A stretch of 64,000 nt of DNA from Streptomyces sp. NBC_00358 (lineage in GTDB: Bacteria > Actinomycetota > Actinomycetes > Streptomycetales > Streptomycetaceae). The notes under the pieces were generated by a model. That model was not told the origin of the DNA, made no database searches, and was given only the letters and a program-made list of their open reading frames with translations. This document shows, in pieces, positions 26,333 through 34,252 of this stretch. How positions within the stretch are numbered: the first letter of the stretch is position 1; the number at the start of each line of letters is the position of its first letter. Location of the stretch: positions 1,736,001-1,800,000 of the forward strand of contig NZ_CP107976.1 in NCBI RefSeq assembly GCF_036099295.1. Direction: 5' to 3'. Position numbers and translations under genes: made by a program.

Positions 26333-27475
26333 TTAGCCGAGCAGGGAGCGGCCGATGATCTCCTTCATGATCTCGGTCGTCCCGCCGTAGATGGTCTGGA
26401 TGCGCCCGTCGGTGAAGGCCCGGGCGACCCGGTACTCCGTCATGTAGCCGTAGCCGCCGTGCAGTTGGAGGCAGCGGTCGGCCACGCGTTTCTGCAGTTC
26501 GGTGGCCCACCACTTGGCCATGGAGGCGTGCACCGCGTCGAGTTCGCCGTTCGAGTGGTCGACGATGCAGCGGTCCAGGAAGGTGCGGGTGACGGCGCAC
26601 TCGGTGGCCATCTCGGCTATCTCGAAGCGGATGTGCTGGAGTTTCGCGAGCGGCCGCCCGAACGCCTCGCGCTCCTTCACGTACTGCGTGGTGATCTCCA
26701 GCAGGTGTTCGGCTCCGGCGATGGCGGCGACGGCGATGCCCATGCGTTCCTGCGCGAGGTTCGTCATCAGGTGGACGAACGCGCCGTTCAGCTCCCCGAG
26801 GAGGTTCTCCTTGGGCACGCGCACGTCGTTGAAGAACAACTCGGCGGTGTCCTGCGACTTCTGGCCGATCTTGTCGAGGTTGCGGCCGCGTTCGAAGCCT
26901 TCCGTGCCGCGCTCGACGACGAGCAGCGACAGCCCGCGCGCACCGCCCTCGGGGGTGGTCCTCGCGACGACGATCACCAGGTCGGCGAGGATGCCGTTGG
27001 AGATGAAGGTCTTGGAGCCGTTGAGCAGGAAGTGGTCGCCCTTGTCCTCGGCGTGCGTCGTGATGCCCTGGAGGTCGGATCCGGCGCCGGGTTCGGTCAT
27101 CGCGATGGCGGTGATGACCGAACCGTCGCAGAAGCCGGGCAGCCAGCGCCGCTTCTGCTCCTCGGTGGCGAGGTCCGTCAGATACGGCCCGATGATGTCG
27201 TTGTGCAGCCCGAGGGCGAGTCCCGCGGCTCCCGCGCGCGTGAACTCCTCGGCGAGTACGGCGCTGTAGCGGAAGTCGGTGGTGCCGCCGCCTCCGTACT
27301 CCTCGGGCACGGCGAGCCCCAACAGGCCCTGCTTCCCGGCCGCCCGCCAGGCGTCGCGCGAGACGATGCCGTCCTTCTCCCACTGCTCGTAGTGGGGCAG
27401 CACCTCCTTGCCGAGGAAGGTGCGCACGGTCTCGCGGAACGCGTCGTGCTCCGCGGTGAAGATCTGCCGCTTCAT
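26333..27475 (-). CDS. acyl-CoA dehydrogenase
   Basis: 380 residues, standard for the family. Flavin and substrate motifs are AMTEPGAGSDLQGI, FISNGILAD and GGYGYMTEYRVARAFTDGRIQTIYGGTTEIMKEIIGR. The Glu in YGGTTEI is at the position of the catalytic base of short- and medium-chain enzymes. It oxidises acyl-CoA to trans-2-enoyl-CoA and passes electrons to ETF. It is the second gene of the operon, 121 bases after the CoA-transferase. Chain length or branched-chain preference cannot be told. Confidence 0.92.
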   Translation of the reverse strand: MKRQIFTAEHDAFRETVRTFLGKEVLPHYEQWEKDGIVSRDAWRAAGKQGLLGLAVPEEYGGGGTTDFRYSAVLAEEFTRAGAAGLALGLHNDIIGPYLTDLATEEQKRRWLPGFCDGSVITAIAMTEPGAGSDLQGITTHAEDKGDHFLLNGSKTFISNGILADLVIVVARTTPEGGARGLSLLVVERGTEGFERGRNLDKIGQKSQDTAELFFNDVRVPKENLLGELNGAFVHLMTNLAQERMGIAVAAIAGAEHLLEITTQYVKEREAFGRPLAKLQHIRFEIAEMATECAVTRTFLDRCIVDHSNGELDAVHASMAKWWATELQKRVADRCLQLHGGYGYMTEYRVARAFTDGRIQTIYGGTTEIMKEIIGRSLLG

Positions 27476-27596
27476 GCGGGAAACACCTTCCTGGAGTTCA
27501 TACGGGGGAACCCTCGGAGAGGGGCGGTGACGGGGCTCTCGGGGGCGCGTACGGGCGCGACGTCCCCGCCGGCGGCGAGCGGTCGGGAGCGGGGCA

Positions 27597-28733
27597 TCAG
27601 CCGCCGTCCTTCGTCAGCCGGGGTACGTCCCAGTCGCGGGCCACGTCCTCGGTGTCCGCGCCCGGCCGGGCTGGACCTCCGCGGACCGAGGTGGGGGTGG
27701 CCGAGAAGCGCGGCGCGGGGGCCGGCTGGGTGATGCCGCCGTGGTCCACGAAGGTGCCGCGAGCCGCGAGGTGCGGGTGCTCGGGCGCCTCGCGCAGCGA
27801 CAGGACCGGCGCCACGCACGCGTCCGAGCCCTCGAAGACGGCGGTCCACTCGTCGCGTGTACGGGTCCTGAAGCGGGCGGCGACCGTCTCGCGCAGTTCC
27901 TCCCAGCGGGCCGGGTCCTGGCGCGCGGGGCCGAGTTCGGGGATGCCGAGCAGTCCGACGAACTCGTCGTAGAACTGCCGCTCCAGGGGACCGACCGCCA
28001 TGTACCGGCCGTCGGCGGTCTCGTAGGTCCCGTAGTACGGGCAGCCGCCGTCGAGGAGGTTGGCGCGACGCCGGTCCTGCCAGCCGCCCGCGGCCAGCAT
28101 GCCGTGGATCATGGTGGACAGGTGCGCGGTGCCGTCGACGATGGCCGCGTCCACGACCTGTCCGGCGCCGGTCGCGCGTGCGTGGTGGAGGGCGGCGAGC
28201 ACGCCGACGACGAGATAGAGCGAGCCGCCCGCGTAGTCGCCGAGGAGGTTCGCGGGGAGTGGTGGCGGCTCGTCGGGCGCGCCGATCATGCCCAGGGTGC
28301 CGGTGATCGCGATGTAGGCGACGTCGTGCCCGGCACGGTCGGCCAGCGGGCCTTCCTGGCCCCACCCGGTCATCCGCCCGTAGACGAGTGCCGGGTTGCG
28401 GGCGAGGCAGGCCTCGGGGCCGACGCCGAGCCGCTCGGCGACGCCGGGGCGGTAGCCCTCGATCAGGATGTCGGCGCGTTCGGCCAGGTCGAGAACGGCG
28501 GCCGCGCCTCCCTCGGCCTTGAGGTCGATGATCACGGACCGCTTGTTGCGGTTGGTGGTGTCGTAGGCCGGTTCGACCCCGATCCCGGGGCCACCGGGCC
28601 GGTCCACCCGGACCACGTCCGCGCCGAGGTCGGCGAGCAGCATGGCGGCGAACGGGCCGGGGCCGATGCCCGCCAGTTCGATCACGCGCACCCCGGTGAG
28701 GGGGCCGTGCCCCGGCGTTCCTGCCCCTGTCAT
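27597..28733 (-). CDS. family III CoA-transferase / alpha-methylacyl-CoA racemase-like (CaiB/BaiF)
   Basis: 378 residues. The fold is recognisable from GVRVIELAGIGPGPFAAMLLADLGADVVRVDRP, RNKRSVIIDLK, MTGWGQEGPLADRAGHDVAYIAITG and LLGDYAGGSLYLVVGVLAAL. The Asp in GDYAGGS and His in AGHDVAY occupy the positions of the racemase or transferase active site. GHD plus GDYAGGS favours alpha-methylacyl-CoA racemase over formyl-CoA transferase, which would let the operon degrade branched (2-methyl) acyl-CoA. It is the first gene of the operon. The promoter and a palindromic operator lie just upstream. Confidence 0.85.
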   Translation of the reverse strand: MTGAGTPGHGPLTGVRVIELAGIGPGPFAAMLLADLGADVVRVDRPGGPGIGVEPAYDTTNRNKRSVIIDLKAEGGAAAVLDLAERADILIEGYRPGVAERLGVGPEACLARNPALVYGRMTGWGQEGPLADRAGHDVAYIAITGTLGMIGAPDEPPPLPANLLGDYAGGSLYLVVGVLAALHHARATGAGQVVDAAIVDGTAHLSTMIHGMLAAGGWQDRRRANLLDGGCPYYGTYETADGRYMAVGPLERQFYDEFVGLLGIPELGPARQDPARWEELRETVAARFRTRTRDEWTAVFEGSDACVAPVLSLREAPEHPHLAARGTFVDHGGITQPAPAPRFSATPTSVRGGPARPGADTEDVARDWDVPRLTKDGG

Positions 28734-28757
28734 CAAGCCCCCAGCGATGTGACAACA

Positions 28758-28803
28758 CTGATGTGACATCAGCGATGTTAAGAACGTGTTCCACTCCGGG
28801 CAA
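28758..28803 (-). promoter_or_regulatory. promoter and palindromic operator of the acyl-CoA operon
   Basis: On the minus strand TTGCCC (28803-28798), 17 bases, TAACAT (28780-28775) forms a housekeeping-type promoter. CTGATGT-G-ACATCAG at 28758-28772, a perfect 7-1-7 palindrome, overlaps the expected transcription start. AGCGATGT occurs as direct copies at 28743-28750 and 28771-28778. The layout is that of a repressor site, for example for a TetR or GntR type acyl-CoA sensor. Confidence 0.55.
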
Positions 28804-28837
28804 GCCCCTGACGAGCAAGCGCTTAGTTAAATTCCCC

Positions 28838-28985
28838 GGACGGGGATCGGCTCCGGCCCGGTACCTGGATCGACACCGCCCGGTTCCGGGATCGGTTCCT
28901 GCCCCGTTCGGCCGTCGGACCCGGCTCCGTTCGGGGGTCACGCCCGGCCTCGTTCCCGGATCGGACCCGGCCCCGTTCGGGGATC
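28838..28985. repeat. degenerate tandem repeats of a GGATCGG-CCGTTCGGG type unit
   Basis: Roughly 20-30 base units recur five times with drift. Each starts near GGATCG, GGACCC or GGGATC and ends with CCCGTTCGG, CCGTTCGG or a variant. The array fills the gap between the operon promoter and the end of the yjbR gene. I see no coding sequence in it. Its function is unknown; it could be slipped-strand debris. Confidence 0.5.
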
Positions 28986-29364
28986 AACCGCGGTCCAGCT
29001 CCGTGATCAGTTTCTTGGGGGCTATGACGCGATAGCTCTCCTCGACCCAGTCGCACAGCAGCTCCGCCGCGGGAGCCCCTTGCTCCTCCAGGGGTACGCG
29101 CACCCAGCCGGCCTTGCCCAGGCCGTATCCGGCGGGTTCCGCGCCGGGCGAGGTGAGCGCGTGGGCGTGCGCCGCCTCGTCCTTGAGCTTCACAGTGATG
29201 CCCATCGGGTAGCTGCCGTCGTCGAGACCGAGGAAGACGAAGACCTTCTTGTTGACCTTCGCGACGGTCTCGCCCCAGGGGAACTCCTCCGCGGCTCCGG
29301 GCAGGCCGAGCGCGAACTCGCGCACCTTCTGCCACTTTTTCAGCGCGTTTTTCGACACGGCCAC
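28984..29364 (-). CDS. MmcQ/YjbR family protein
   Basis: 126 residues, the whole YjbR (CyaY-like) fold. Typical pieces are LPGAAEEFPWGETVAKVNKKVFVFLG, YPMGITVKLKDE, GLGKAGWVRVPL and WVEESYRVIAPKKL. The family has a double-wing DNA-binding-like fold but no settled function. GTG 29364 follows GGAGGC with good spacing. The upstream promoter (29416-29438) is a perfect match to the RecA-independent DNA-damage signature, which suggests a role in the damage response. Confidence 0.85.
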   Translation of the reverse strand: MAVSKNALKKWQKVREFALGLPGAAEEFPWGETVAKVNKKVFVFLGLDDGSYPMGITVKLKDEAAHAHALTSPGAEPAGYGLGKAGWVRVPLEEQGAPAAELLCDWVEESYRVIAPKKLITELDRG

Positions 29365-29415
29365 GGCTGCCTCCGGCCTGTTCGTGCGACCTCGTCGTCC
29401 GACTGTTCGTACCTC

Positions 29416-29438
29416 ACGCTAGCCTCAGCCACCGACAA
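29416..29438 (-). promoter_or_regulatory. perfect RecA-independent DNA-damage (PafBC-type) promoter of the yjbR gene
   Basis: On the minus strand TTGTCGGTG (29438-29430), exactly eight bases, then TAGCGT (29421-29416). All fixed positions of TTGTCRGTG-N8-TAnnnT are met. The start would be near 29409, giving a leader of about 45 bases with GGAGGC before the GTG. Confidence 0.7.
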
Positions 29439-29504
29439 CGGCGCTTCGCGCGCGACGTGGCGCGGACCGCACGTTCGAGCGCAGCCCACAGTGCGGAGGG
29501 TGTC

Positions 29505-30677
29505 ATGAGCAGGCTGAACGAGTCGGACCGCCCGTACGACATCGTGCTCTTCGGAGCCACGGGGTTCGTCGGGGAGCTCACCGCGGAGTATCTGGCCGCC
29601 CATGCGCCCGAAGGGCTGCGGTGGGCGATCGCCGGACGCAGCACGGAGAAGCTGGAGCGGCTGCGTGAGCGGCTCGGCGGCGCACCCGGAGTGCTGCGGG
29701 CGGATGTGACGGACCCGGAGTCGGTCCGCGAACTCGCCCGTCTCGCGCGCGTGGTGGCCACGACGGTGGGCCCGTACATCACCTACGGGGAGGACCTGGT
29801 GGCCGCCTGCGCGGATGCCGGGACCGATTATCTGGACCTCACCGGCGAGCCCGAGTTCGTGGACCTGATGTACGTCCGGCACGACGCACGCGCGCGTGAG
29901 ACGGGCGCACGGCTCGTGCACGCCTGCGGCTTCGACTCGATCCCGCACGACCTGGGCGCCTACTTCACCGTGCGGCAGCTCCCGGAGGACGTGCCGTTGA
30001 GGGTGGACGGATACGTCCGCTCCCAGGCGATGTTCTCGGGCGGCACCTTCGCCTCCGCGCTCAACCAGTTCGCGCGCGGCCGGCACATGCTCGCCGCGGC
30101 GCGGGACCGCAGGCGTCACGAACCGCGCCTGATGGTGCGGCGGGTGGAGGCCCCGCTGGGCGCGCCGCGGTTCGCCCCGGAGGTCGGGGCGTGGGCGATC
30201 CCGCTGCCCACGATCGACGCCCAGGTGGTGCAGCGCTCGGCGCGGGCCCTGGCCCGGTACGGGCCGGACTTCCGCTACCGGCACTACGCGGCCGTCGAGC
30301 GGCTGCCCATCGCCCTCGGTGGGGTCGCCGGGGTGAGCGCGCTCTTCGCCGTCGCACAACTGCCGTCCGCGCGGCGCTGGCTGTCCGACCGGATCAAGCC
30401 GGGCGAGGGGCCGAGCGCCGAGCGCCGCGCGAAGAGCTGGTTCTCGGTGCGCTTCGTGGGCGAGGGCGGCGGCCGGCGCGTGTTCACCGAGGTCTCGGGC
30501 GGCGACCCCGGCTACGACGAGACCGCGAAGATGCTCGCGGAGTCCGCGCTGTCCCTGGCCCTCGACGATCTCCCGAAGACGTCCGGGCAGGTCACCCCGG
30601 CGGTGGCGATGGGCGACGCGCTGCTGGACCGGCTCGGCGCGGCGGGCATCACCTTCCGGGTGGCGGCGGTGCGGTAG
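29505..30677 (+). CDS. saccharopine dehydrogenase-like NAD(P) oxidoreductase (trans-acting enoyl reductase type)
   Basis: 390 residues. The Rossmann start YDIVLFGATGFVGELTAEYLA gives GxTGFxG. VVATTVGPYITYGEDLVAACADAGTDYLDLTGEPEFV and CGFDSIPHDLG are typical of the saccharopine-dehydrogenase-like family that includes mycobacterial trans-acting enoyl reductase Rv2953. A hydrophobic stretch near residues 270-285 may touch the membrane. In mycobacteria the relative acts in phenolic lipid synthesis; here the substrate is unknown. ATG 29505 has GGAGGG four bases upstream. The gene is divergent from the yjbR gene. Confidence 0.82.
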   Translation: MSRLNESDRPYDIVLFGATGFVGELTAEYLAAHAPEGLRWAIAGRSTEKLERLRERLGGAPGVLRADVTDPESVRELARLARVVATTVGPYITYGEDLVAACADAGTDYLDLTGEPEFVDLMYVRHDARARETGARLVHACGFDSIPHDLGAYFTVRQLPEDVPLRVDGYVRSQAMFSGGTFASALNQFARGRHMLAAARDRRRHEPRLMVRRVEAPLGAPRFAPEVGAWAIPLPTIDAQVVQRSARALARYGPDFRYRHYAAVERLPIALGGVAGVSALFAVAQLPSARRWLSDRIKPGEGPSAERRAKSWFSVRFVGEGGGRRVFTEVSGGDPGYDETAKMLAESALSLALDDLPKTSGQVTPAVAMGDALLDRLGAAGITFRVAAVR

Positions 30678-30713
30678 CGCCGGGACGGCGCGTTCGCGGG
30701 GGTCGGCCAGGCA

Positions 30714-31403
30714 TCAGGTCGTTGCATCCCGGAGGGCCCGCCTGCACAGGGAGTCCGCGCGTCGGGTGGATTCCGGCAGGCGGTACTTCGGGGTGAGGGC
30801 CAGGGTGTGCGCGCAGGCGTTGTCGAGGTCCACACGATGGCCGACGGACACGAACACGGGCTTGATCCCGTCCTGGGTGCGCAGAGCCCGGCCCACCTCC
30901 TCGGTGCCCGCGAGCAGCGGCGCGACGCTGCCGCGCGGGGCGCCCGGCTCCTCGTAGGAGAACGCGAACGGGTTCTTGGCGACCCCGATCGTGGGGAGCC
31001 CGGTGAGGACGCCGAGGTGACTGGCGAGGCCGAAACGGCGCGGGTGGGCGAGCCCGTAGCCGTCGCACACGACCAGGCCGGGCGGGCAGGGCAGGGCGTC
31101 CAGCGCGGCCAGGACGGTCGGGATCTCGCGGAAGGCGAGCAGTCCGGGGACGTACGGGAAGGAGACCCGGCCGACGGCGGTGGCCTCCGCCACGACGTCG
31201 AGGGTCACCGCGTCGAGGACGACGGCCGCCGCGGCCACGACGTCCCGCTCGTCGTCGTAGGCCACGTCGACGCCCGTCACCCGACCGGTACCGGGCGGCG
31301 GGCCCGGCTCGTCGAGCAGCACCCGTTCGCGCAACTCGTCCTGTACGAGGCGGGCTTGCTCCTCGGTGGCGGGCCAGCCCGCGGGGATCCTCACGGTCGT
31401 CAT
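30714..31403 (-). CDS. nfi: endonuclease V (deoxyinosine 3' endonuclease)
   Basis: 229 residues. Metal and wedge motifs are in place: GVDVAYDDE (first Asp), VSFPYVPGLLAFREIP (Tyr of the wedge and Glu), VVCDGYGLAHPRRFGLASHLG (second Asp) and GVAKNPF. The enzyme nicks DNA one nucleotide 3' of deoxyinosine, starting repair of deaminated adenine. ATG 31403 is ten bases downstream of TAGGCT, so the leader is about three bases. The gene is convergent with the oxidoreductase and has no damage-box promoter that I can see. Confidence 0.9.
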   Translation of the reverse strand: MTTVRIPAGWPATEEQARLVQDELRERVLLDEPGPPPGTGRVTGVDVAYDDERDVVAAAAVVLDAVTLDVVAEATAVGRVSFPYVPGLLAFREIPTVLAALDALPCPPGLVVCDGYGLAHPRRFGLASHLGVLTGLPTIGVAKNPFAFSYEEPGAPRGSVAPLLAGTEEVGRALRTQDGIKPVFVSVGHRVDLDNACAHTLALTPKYRLPESTRRADSLCRRALRDATT

Positions 31404-31492
31404 GATGGGGACGAGCCTAGGCGAGGGAGGGACATCGCCGGTGACCAGGGCGGCGGTTCGCCCCTCCCCGGCCCGGGACGGGGACGGACCCG

Positions 31493-32122
31493 TCACGGGA
31501 CCTCGGGCGGGAGGACGAAGATTCCGGCGACCTTCTCCTCGGCGTCGAACGCGACCCGGGCCTTCATGTCGCCGGCCTCGTAGTTCAGCGGGATGTCGAC
31601 GACGGTGTGGTCGCCGACCCGCCGGACGAACGGCTCGCCCTCCGCGAAGCCCTCGAACGCGCCGACGAGTCCGGCGACCGTGGCGAGGCCGTCGGCCCGG
31701 ACCTTGTCGGTGAAGGCCTCCTCGACCTGCGCGTTGAACGACGGCCGGGCGTCGTCCATGCGGTTTTCGAGGACGGCCGTCACGATCGCGAGGGCACGTT
31801 CCGCGGCGTCGGTCATGCGCACTGTCTTGTCCATGGGTTCTCCGGTTCGGGGGTCGATGGGTTTGCCGAACCGCTGGAAGGCGGCCTGGCGGGTGACTCC
31901 GAGCAGGTCCCCGATCTCCTGCCAGGTGTGCCCGGCGTCGCGGGACTGCTGGACGCACAGCTTGAGCACCTGTTCTCCCAGGACGTCGATGCCCTGGGCG
32001 CGTCCGACCAGGTCGAGGTAGGCGGGCGGGCTCAACGGGCTGCCCATCGAGGCGGCCAGGGCCGACGCCTGCTCGGCGAGCCGGGCACAGACGGCCGTAA
32101 GGGACAGCGAGGAATCGGTCAC
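31493..32122 (-). CDS. HTH regulator with C-terminal DUF3887 (NTF2-like) domain
   Basis: 209 residues, two domains. A helix-turn-helix lies at about residues 66-85 (HTWQEIGDLLGVTRQAAFQRF). A C-terminal alpha/beta domain at about 105-205 (NAQVEEAFTDKVRADGL and VVDIPLNYEAGDMKARVAFDAEEKVAGIFVLP) matches DUF3887, an NTF2-like pocket that could bind a small ligand. GTG 32122 is the likely start and the message is probably leaderless. Two GTAAAGG-n3-CCTTTAC boxes cover the promoter, so it is probably autorepressed. I know of no assigned ligand for this architecture. Confidence 0.8.
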   Translation of the reverse strand: MTDSSLSLTAVCARLAEQASALAASMGSPLSPPAYLDLVGRAQGIDVLGEQVLKLCVQQSRDAGHTWQEIGDLLGVTRQAAFQRFGKPIDPRTGEPMDKTVRMTDAAERALAIVTAVLENRMDDARPSFNAQVEEAFTDKVRADGLATVAGLVGAFEGFAEGEPFVRRVGDHTVVDIPLNYEAGDMKARVAFDAEEKVAGIFVLPPEVP

Positions 32123-32124
32123 GT

Positions 32125-32169
32125 GTAAAGGATGCCTTTACGCGACTGGCTCGTCAAGGATTCCTTTAC
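32125..32169 (-). promoter_or_regulatory. promoter with two GTAAAGG-n3-CCTTTAC operator boxes
   Basis: Box 1 (32125-32141) is a perfect 7-3-7 palindrome. Box 2 (32153-32169) has one mismatch (CCTTGAC on the minus strand). Their centres are 28 bases apart, on roughly the same helix face after almost three turns. The -35 TTGACG overlaps box 2 and, 17 bases on, the -10 CATCCT lies inside box 1. A bound dimer at either box would block RNA polymerase. Confidence 0.65.
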
Positions 32170-32264
32170 AGCTTCACCCGCGGGAGCCCGGACCAGGCTG
32201 CGGACGCGGGTGCCGGCCACACGCCGAGGGGCCCGGGATCCGGTCGGCGAGCCGGGGACAGGCG

Positions 32265-32290
32265 GGTGCCTTCGTCGCGACGAAGACACC
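32265..32290. promoter_or_regulatory. 26-base near-perfect palindrome, no loop
   Basis: The core CTTCGTCGCGACGAAG is a perfect 16-base palindrome (32270-32285). It is extended by GGTG and CACC on either side with one mismatched pair between. With no loop it is better read as a protein-binding dyad than as a hairpin. It lies about 145 bases upstream of the HTH-DUF3887 gene and downstream of the beta-propeller gene. Confidence 0.45.
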
Positions 32291-32381
32291 CCGGCCCGGA
32301 GCCGCACCGCGAGCCGCTCGGCTGAACGCCGTCGCCCGCCCGCGCCCACATGCCCGCCGGGGCTGTCGGCCGCCACCCCTC

Positions 32382-32415
32382 GCGGTGCGGTGCCCCGGCC
32401 CGGGCACCGCACCGC
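32382..32415. terminator. 14-bp hairpin after the beta-propeller gene
   Basis: The arm 32382-32395 pairs perfectly with 32402-32415 around a six-base loop. It starts 14 bases beyond the stop of the leftward secreted propeller gene. Confidence 0.75.
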
Positions 32416-32429
32416 TCAGGGCTCAGAGC

Positions 32430-33521
32430 TCAGAGCTCCAGCCGGGCGACCCTCCCCTTCTCGCCGGAGGCCCAGCAGCCCAGATCCGGGGCGCAGTCCA
32501 CCGTGTCGTACGAGCCGGTGTCGAGGGTGCGCCAGGTGCGGCCGCCGTCGGTCGTCAGGTCGGTGCCGGTGGGGCCGACCGCGAGGGCCGCGGTGCGGCT
32601 GCGCGGCAGCCAGGCGACGCCGGAACGGTAGGCGGGCGGGGGCCGATCGGCCGTGGTCCAGGTGCGGCCGCCGTCGGGGGTGGTCGCGGCGGCCCTCGGT
32701 GAGGCCTGGTCGGCGCGGTAGTCGCCGCCGACCGCGATTCCGTGGACGCGGTCGCGGAAGGCCAGGGCGAAGACTCCGCGCGCCGGATCCCCGGCGGGCA
32801 CCGGTGTGTCGGCGGCGGTCCAGGTCAGTCCGCGGTCCGCGGAGTGCAGCACACGCGCGCGTGCGCCCCCTCCCGTGGCCAGCCACACGTCCCGGGGCCC
32901 GGAACCGACCAGGCACTGGCCGCTCGCCGCGAAGCCGGCCTCGCCGTCCTGCGCCGCGGGCATCCCGTCACGGGGAAGCACCTTCCAGGACCGGCCGCCG
33001 TCGCTGGTCGACAGGATGCGGAACCGGCCGTCCACCGGGTCGCTCATCGCCAGGCCGTGGCGCCGGTCGAGGAAGGTGAGGCAGTCGTAGAAGGCGTTGG
33101 CGTCGGTGTTGCGGAAGGACTCGGTCCACGTGGCGCCGCCGTCCTCGGTCCGGTAGACGCGGGACGCCTCGCCCTCGCCGATGGCCAGCACCACCGCCCG
33201 CCGCGCGTCGAACGCCTCGATGTCGCGGAACTCCAGGTCCGCGGCCCCGGGCGGCGACACGTTCCGCCAGAGCGCGCCGCCGTCGGTGGTGCGCAGCACG
33301 GTGCCCTTCGAGCCGGCCACCCACGCGGTGTCCCGGCTGACGGCCGACAGTCCACGGAAGCGCGCGTCCGTACCGCTGTCCTTGAGCGCCCAGTGCGGCC
33401 CCCGCGCCGCCTCGTGCGCCTGCGCGGGGCCCGCCACCGCGAGGGCCGCGGCGAGCGTGGCCGCCCCCAGTCCCACGGCGACCGTCCGGCTCGTACGTCT
33501 CGTCTTCCCCAAGCCCCTCAT
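32430..33521 (-). CDS. secreted YCF48/sialidase-like beta-propeller protein
   Basis: 363 residues. The N-terminal signal peptide ends at PAQA-H. Six Asp-box repeats follow: TTDGGALW, TEDGGATW, TSDGGRSW, SADRGLTW, TPDGGRTW and TTDGGRTW, each after a strand, which together make a BNR-type propeller. Catalytic residues of sialidases are not seen. The YCF48/HCF136-like class is usually a binding or assembly scaffold, and in Streptomyces it is often annotated 'oxidoreductase' without evidence. TAGCTT lies eight bases before ATG 33521, so it is probably leaderless. Confidence 0.83.
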   Translation of the reverse strand: MRGLGKTRRTSRTVAVGLGAATLAAALAVAGPAQAHEAARGPHWALKDSGTDARFRGLSAVSRDTAWVAGSKGTVLRTTDGGALWRNVSPPGAADLEFRDIEAFDARRAVVLAIGEGEASRVYRTEDGGATWTESFRNTDANAFYDCLTFLDRRHGLAMSDPVDGRFRILSTSDGGRSWKVLPRDGMPAAQDGEAGFAASGQCLVGSGPRDVWLATGGGARARVLHSADRGLTWTAADTPVPAGDPARGVFALAFRDRVHGIAVGGDYRADQASPRAAATTPDGGRTWTTADRPPPAYRSGVAWLPRSRTAALAVGPTGTDLTTDGGRTWRTLDTGSYDTVDCAPDLGCWASGEKGRVARLEL

Positions 33522-33672
33522 GGCGGGCGAAGCTAGTGCAGTCCCCCGTTGGCGTCCAGATGGCGTCCCCCGGGAACCCCGGAGCCCGCCCGGGTGTCCT
33601 CATGGGTGTCCGGTGCGTGCGGAACGGAAAGAGATCACCCCGGCCCGGAAAAAAGTGGATCTCCGTCATGCA

Positions 33673-33694
33673 TGACCTCGGTGACAGAGGTCAC
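33673..33694. promoter_or_regulatory. dyad upstream of ssgD
   Basis: TGACCTC (33673-33679) is inverted at 33687-33693, and GTGAC-4-GTCAC (33681-33694) overlaps it. The element is about 45 bases upstream of the TTGACC -35 candidate (33740-33745) of ssgD. It may be an operator. No known consensus is assigned. Confidence 0.35.
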
Positions 33695-33793
33695 TTGGCT
33701 CAGAGGTGCACGCGCCGGGTCATTCTTCCGTCTCTTCAATTGACCGGCTTCATCCGCCCGGAGTTCGATCAGCCGTCACAAGGGAGCAAGGCG

Positions 33794-34210
33794 TTGTCCA
33801 CCGTCATCGAGCAGCCCGTAGAGGCCCGCCTCGTCGCCGCCGCGCCGCGGATGCCGAGCATTCCGGCCACGCTCCACTACGACCGGACCGACCCGTTCGC
33901 CGTCCGCATGACCTTCCCCGCCCCCGCCACGCTCGAAGGCGTGGAGGTCTGCTGGACCTTCGCCCGCGAGCTGCTCGTGTCGGGCCTCGCCGACGCGGTG
34001 GGGTACGGCGACGTACGGGTGCGGCCTTACGGATACGACCGCACCGTGCTGGAGTTCCACGCCCCCGAGGGCACCGCCGTGGTGCACATCCGCTCGGGCG
34101 AGGTGCGCAACTTCCTGCAGCAGACCACCGAGTTGGTGCCGGTCGGCCTGGAGCACCTCCAGGTGGACCTGGACCACGATCTGGCGGAGCTCATGCGGGG
34201 CACCTGCTGA
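33794..34210 (+). CDS. ssgD: SsgA-like sporulation and cell-wall protein
   Basis: 138 residues, a single SALP domain. The diagnostic part is LHYDRTDPFAVRMTFP, then CWTFARELLVSGL, GYGDVRVRPYG and LVPVGLEHLQVDLDHDLAELMRG. SALPs localise cell-division and peptidoglycan machinery during hyphal growth and sporulation. Position and sequence fit SsgD, linked to lateral wall thickness. The start is TTG 33794, supported by GGGAG seven bases upstream. The long in-frame upstream extension has no family match and is not counted. Confidence 0.8.
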   Translation: MSTVIEQPVEARLVAAAPRMPSIPATLHYDRTDPFAVRMTFPAPATLEGVEVCWTFARELLVSGLADAVGYGDVRVRPYGYDRTVLEFHAPEGTAVVHIRSGEVRNFLQQTTELVPVGLEHLQVDLDHDLAELMRGTC

Positions 34211-34252
34211 AGGGGCGCCGGCACCGTCGACGTTTCTCAGCCTTCGGCGCGG

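Noticed and set aside
28782..28791. GAAC-GT-GTTC as a LexA SOS box
   Set aside because: LexA sites need four bases between the half-sites; only two are present.
33536..33793. In-frame upstream extension of ssgD
   Set aside because: The SALP family match begins right after TTG 33794, which has a ribosome site. The upstream residues look like intergenic DNA containing a dyad and a promoter.
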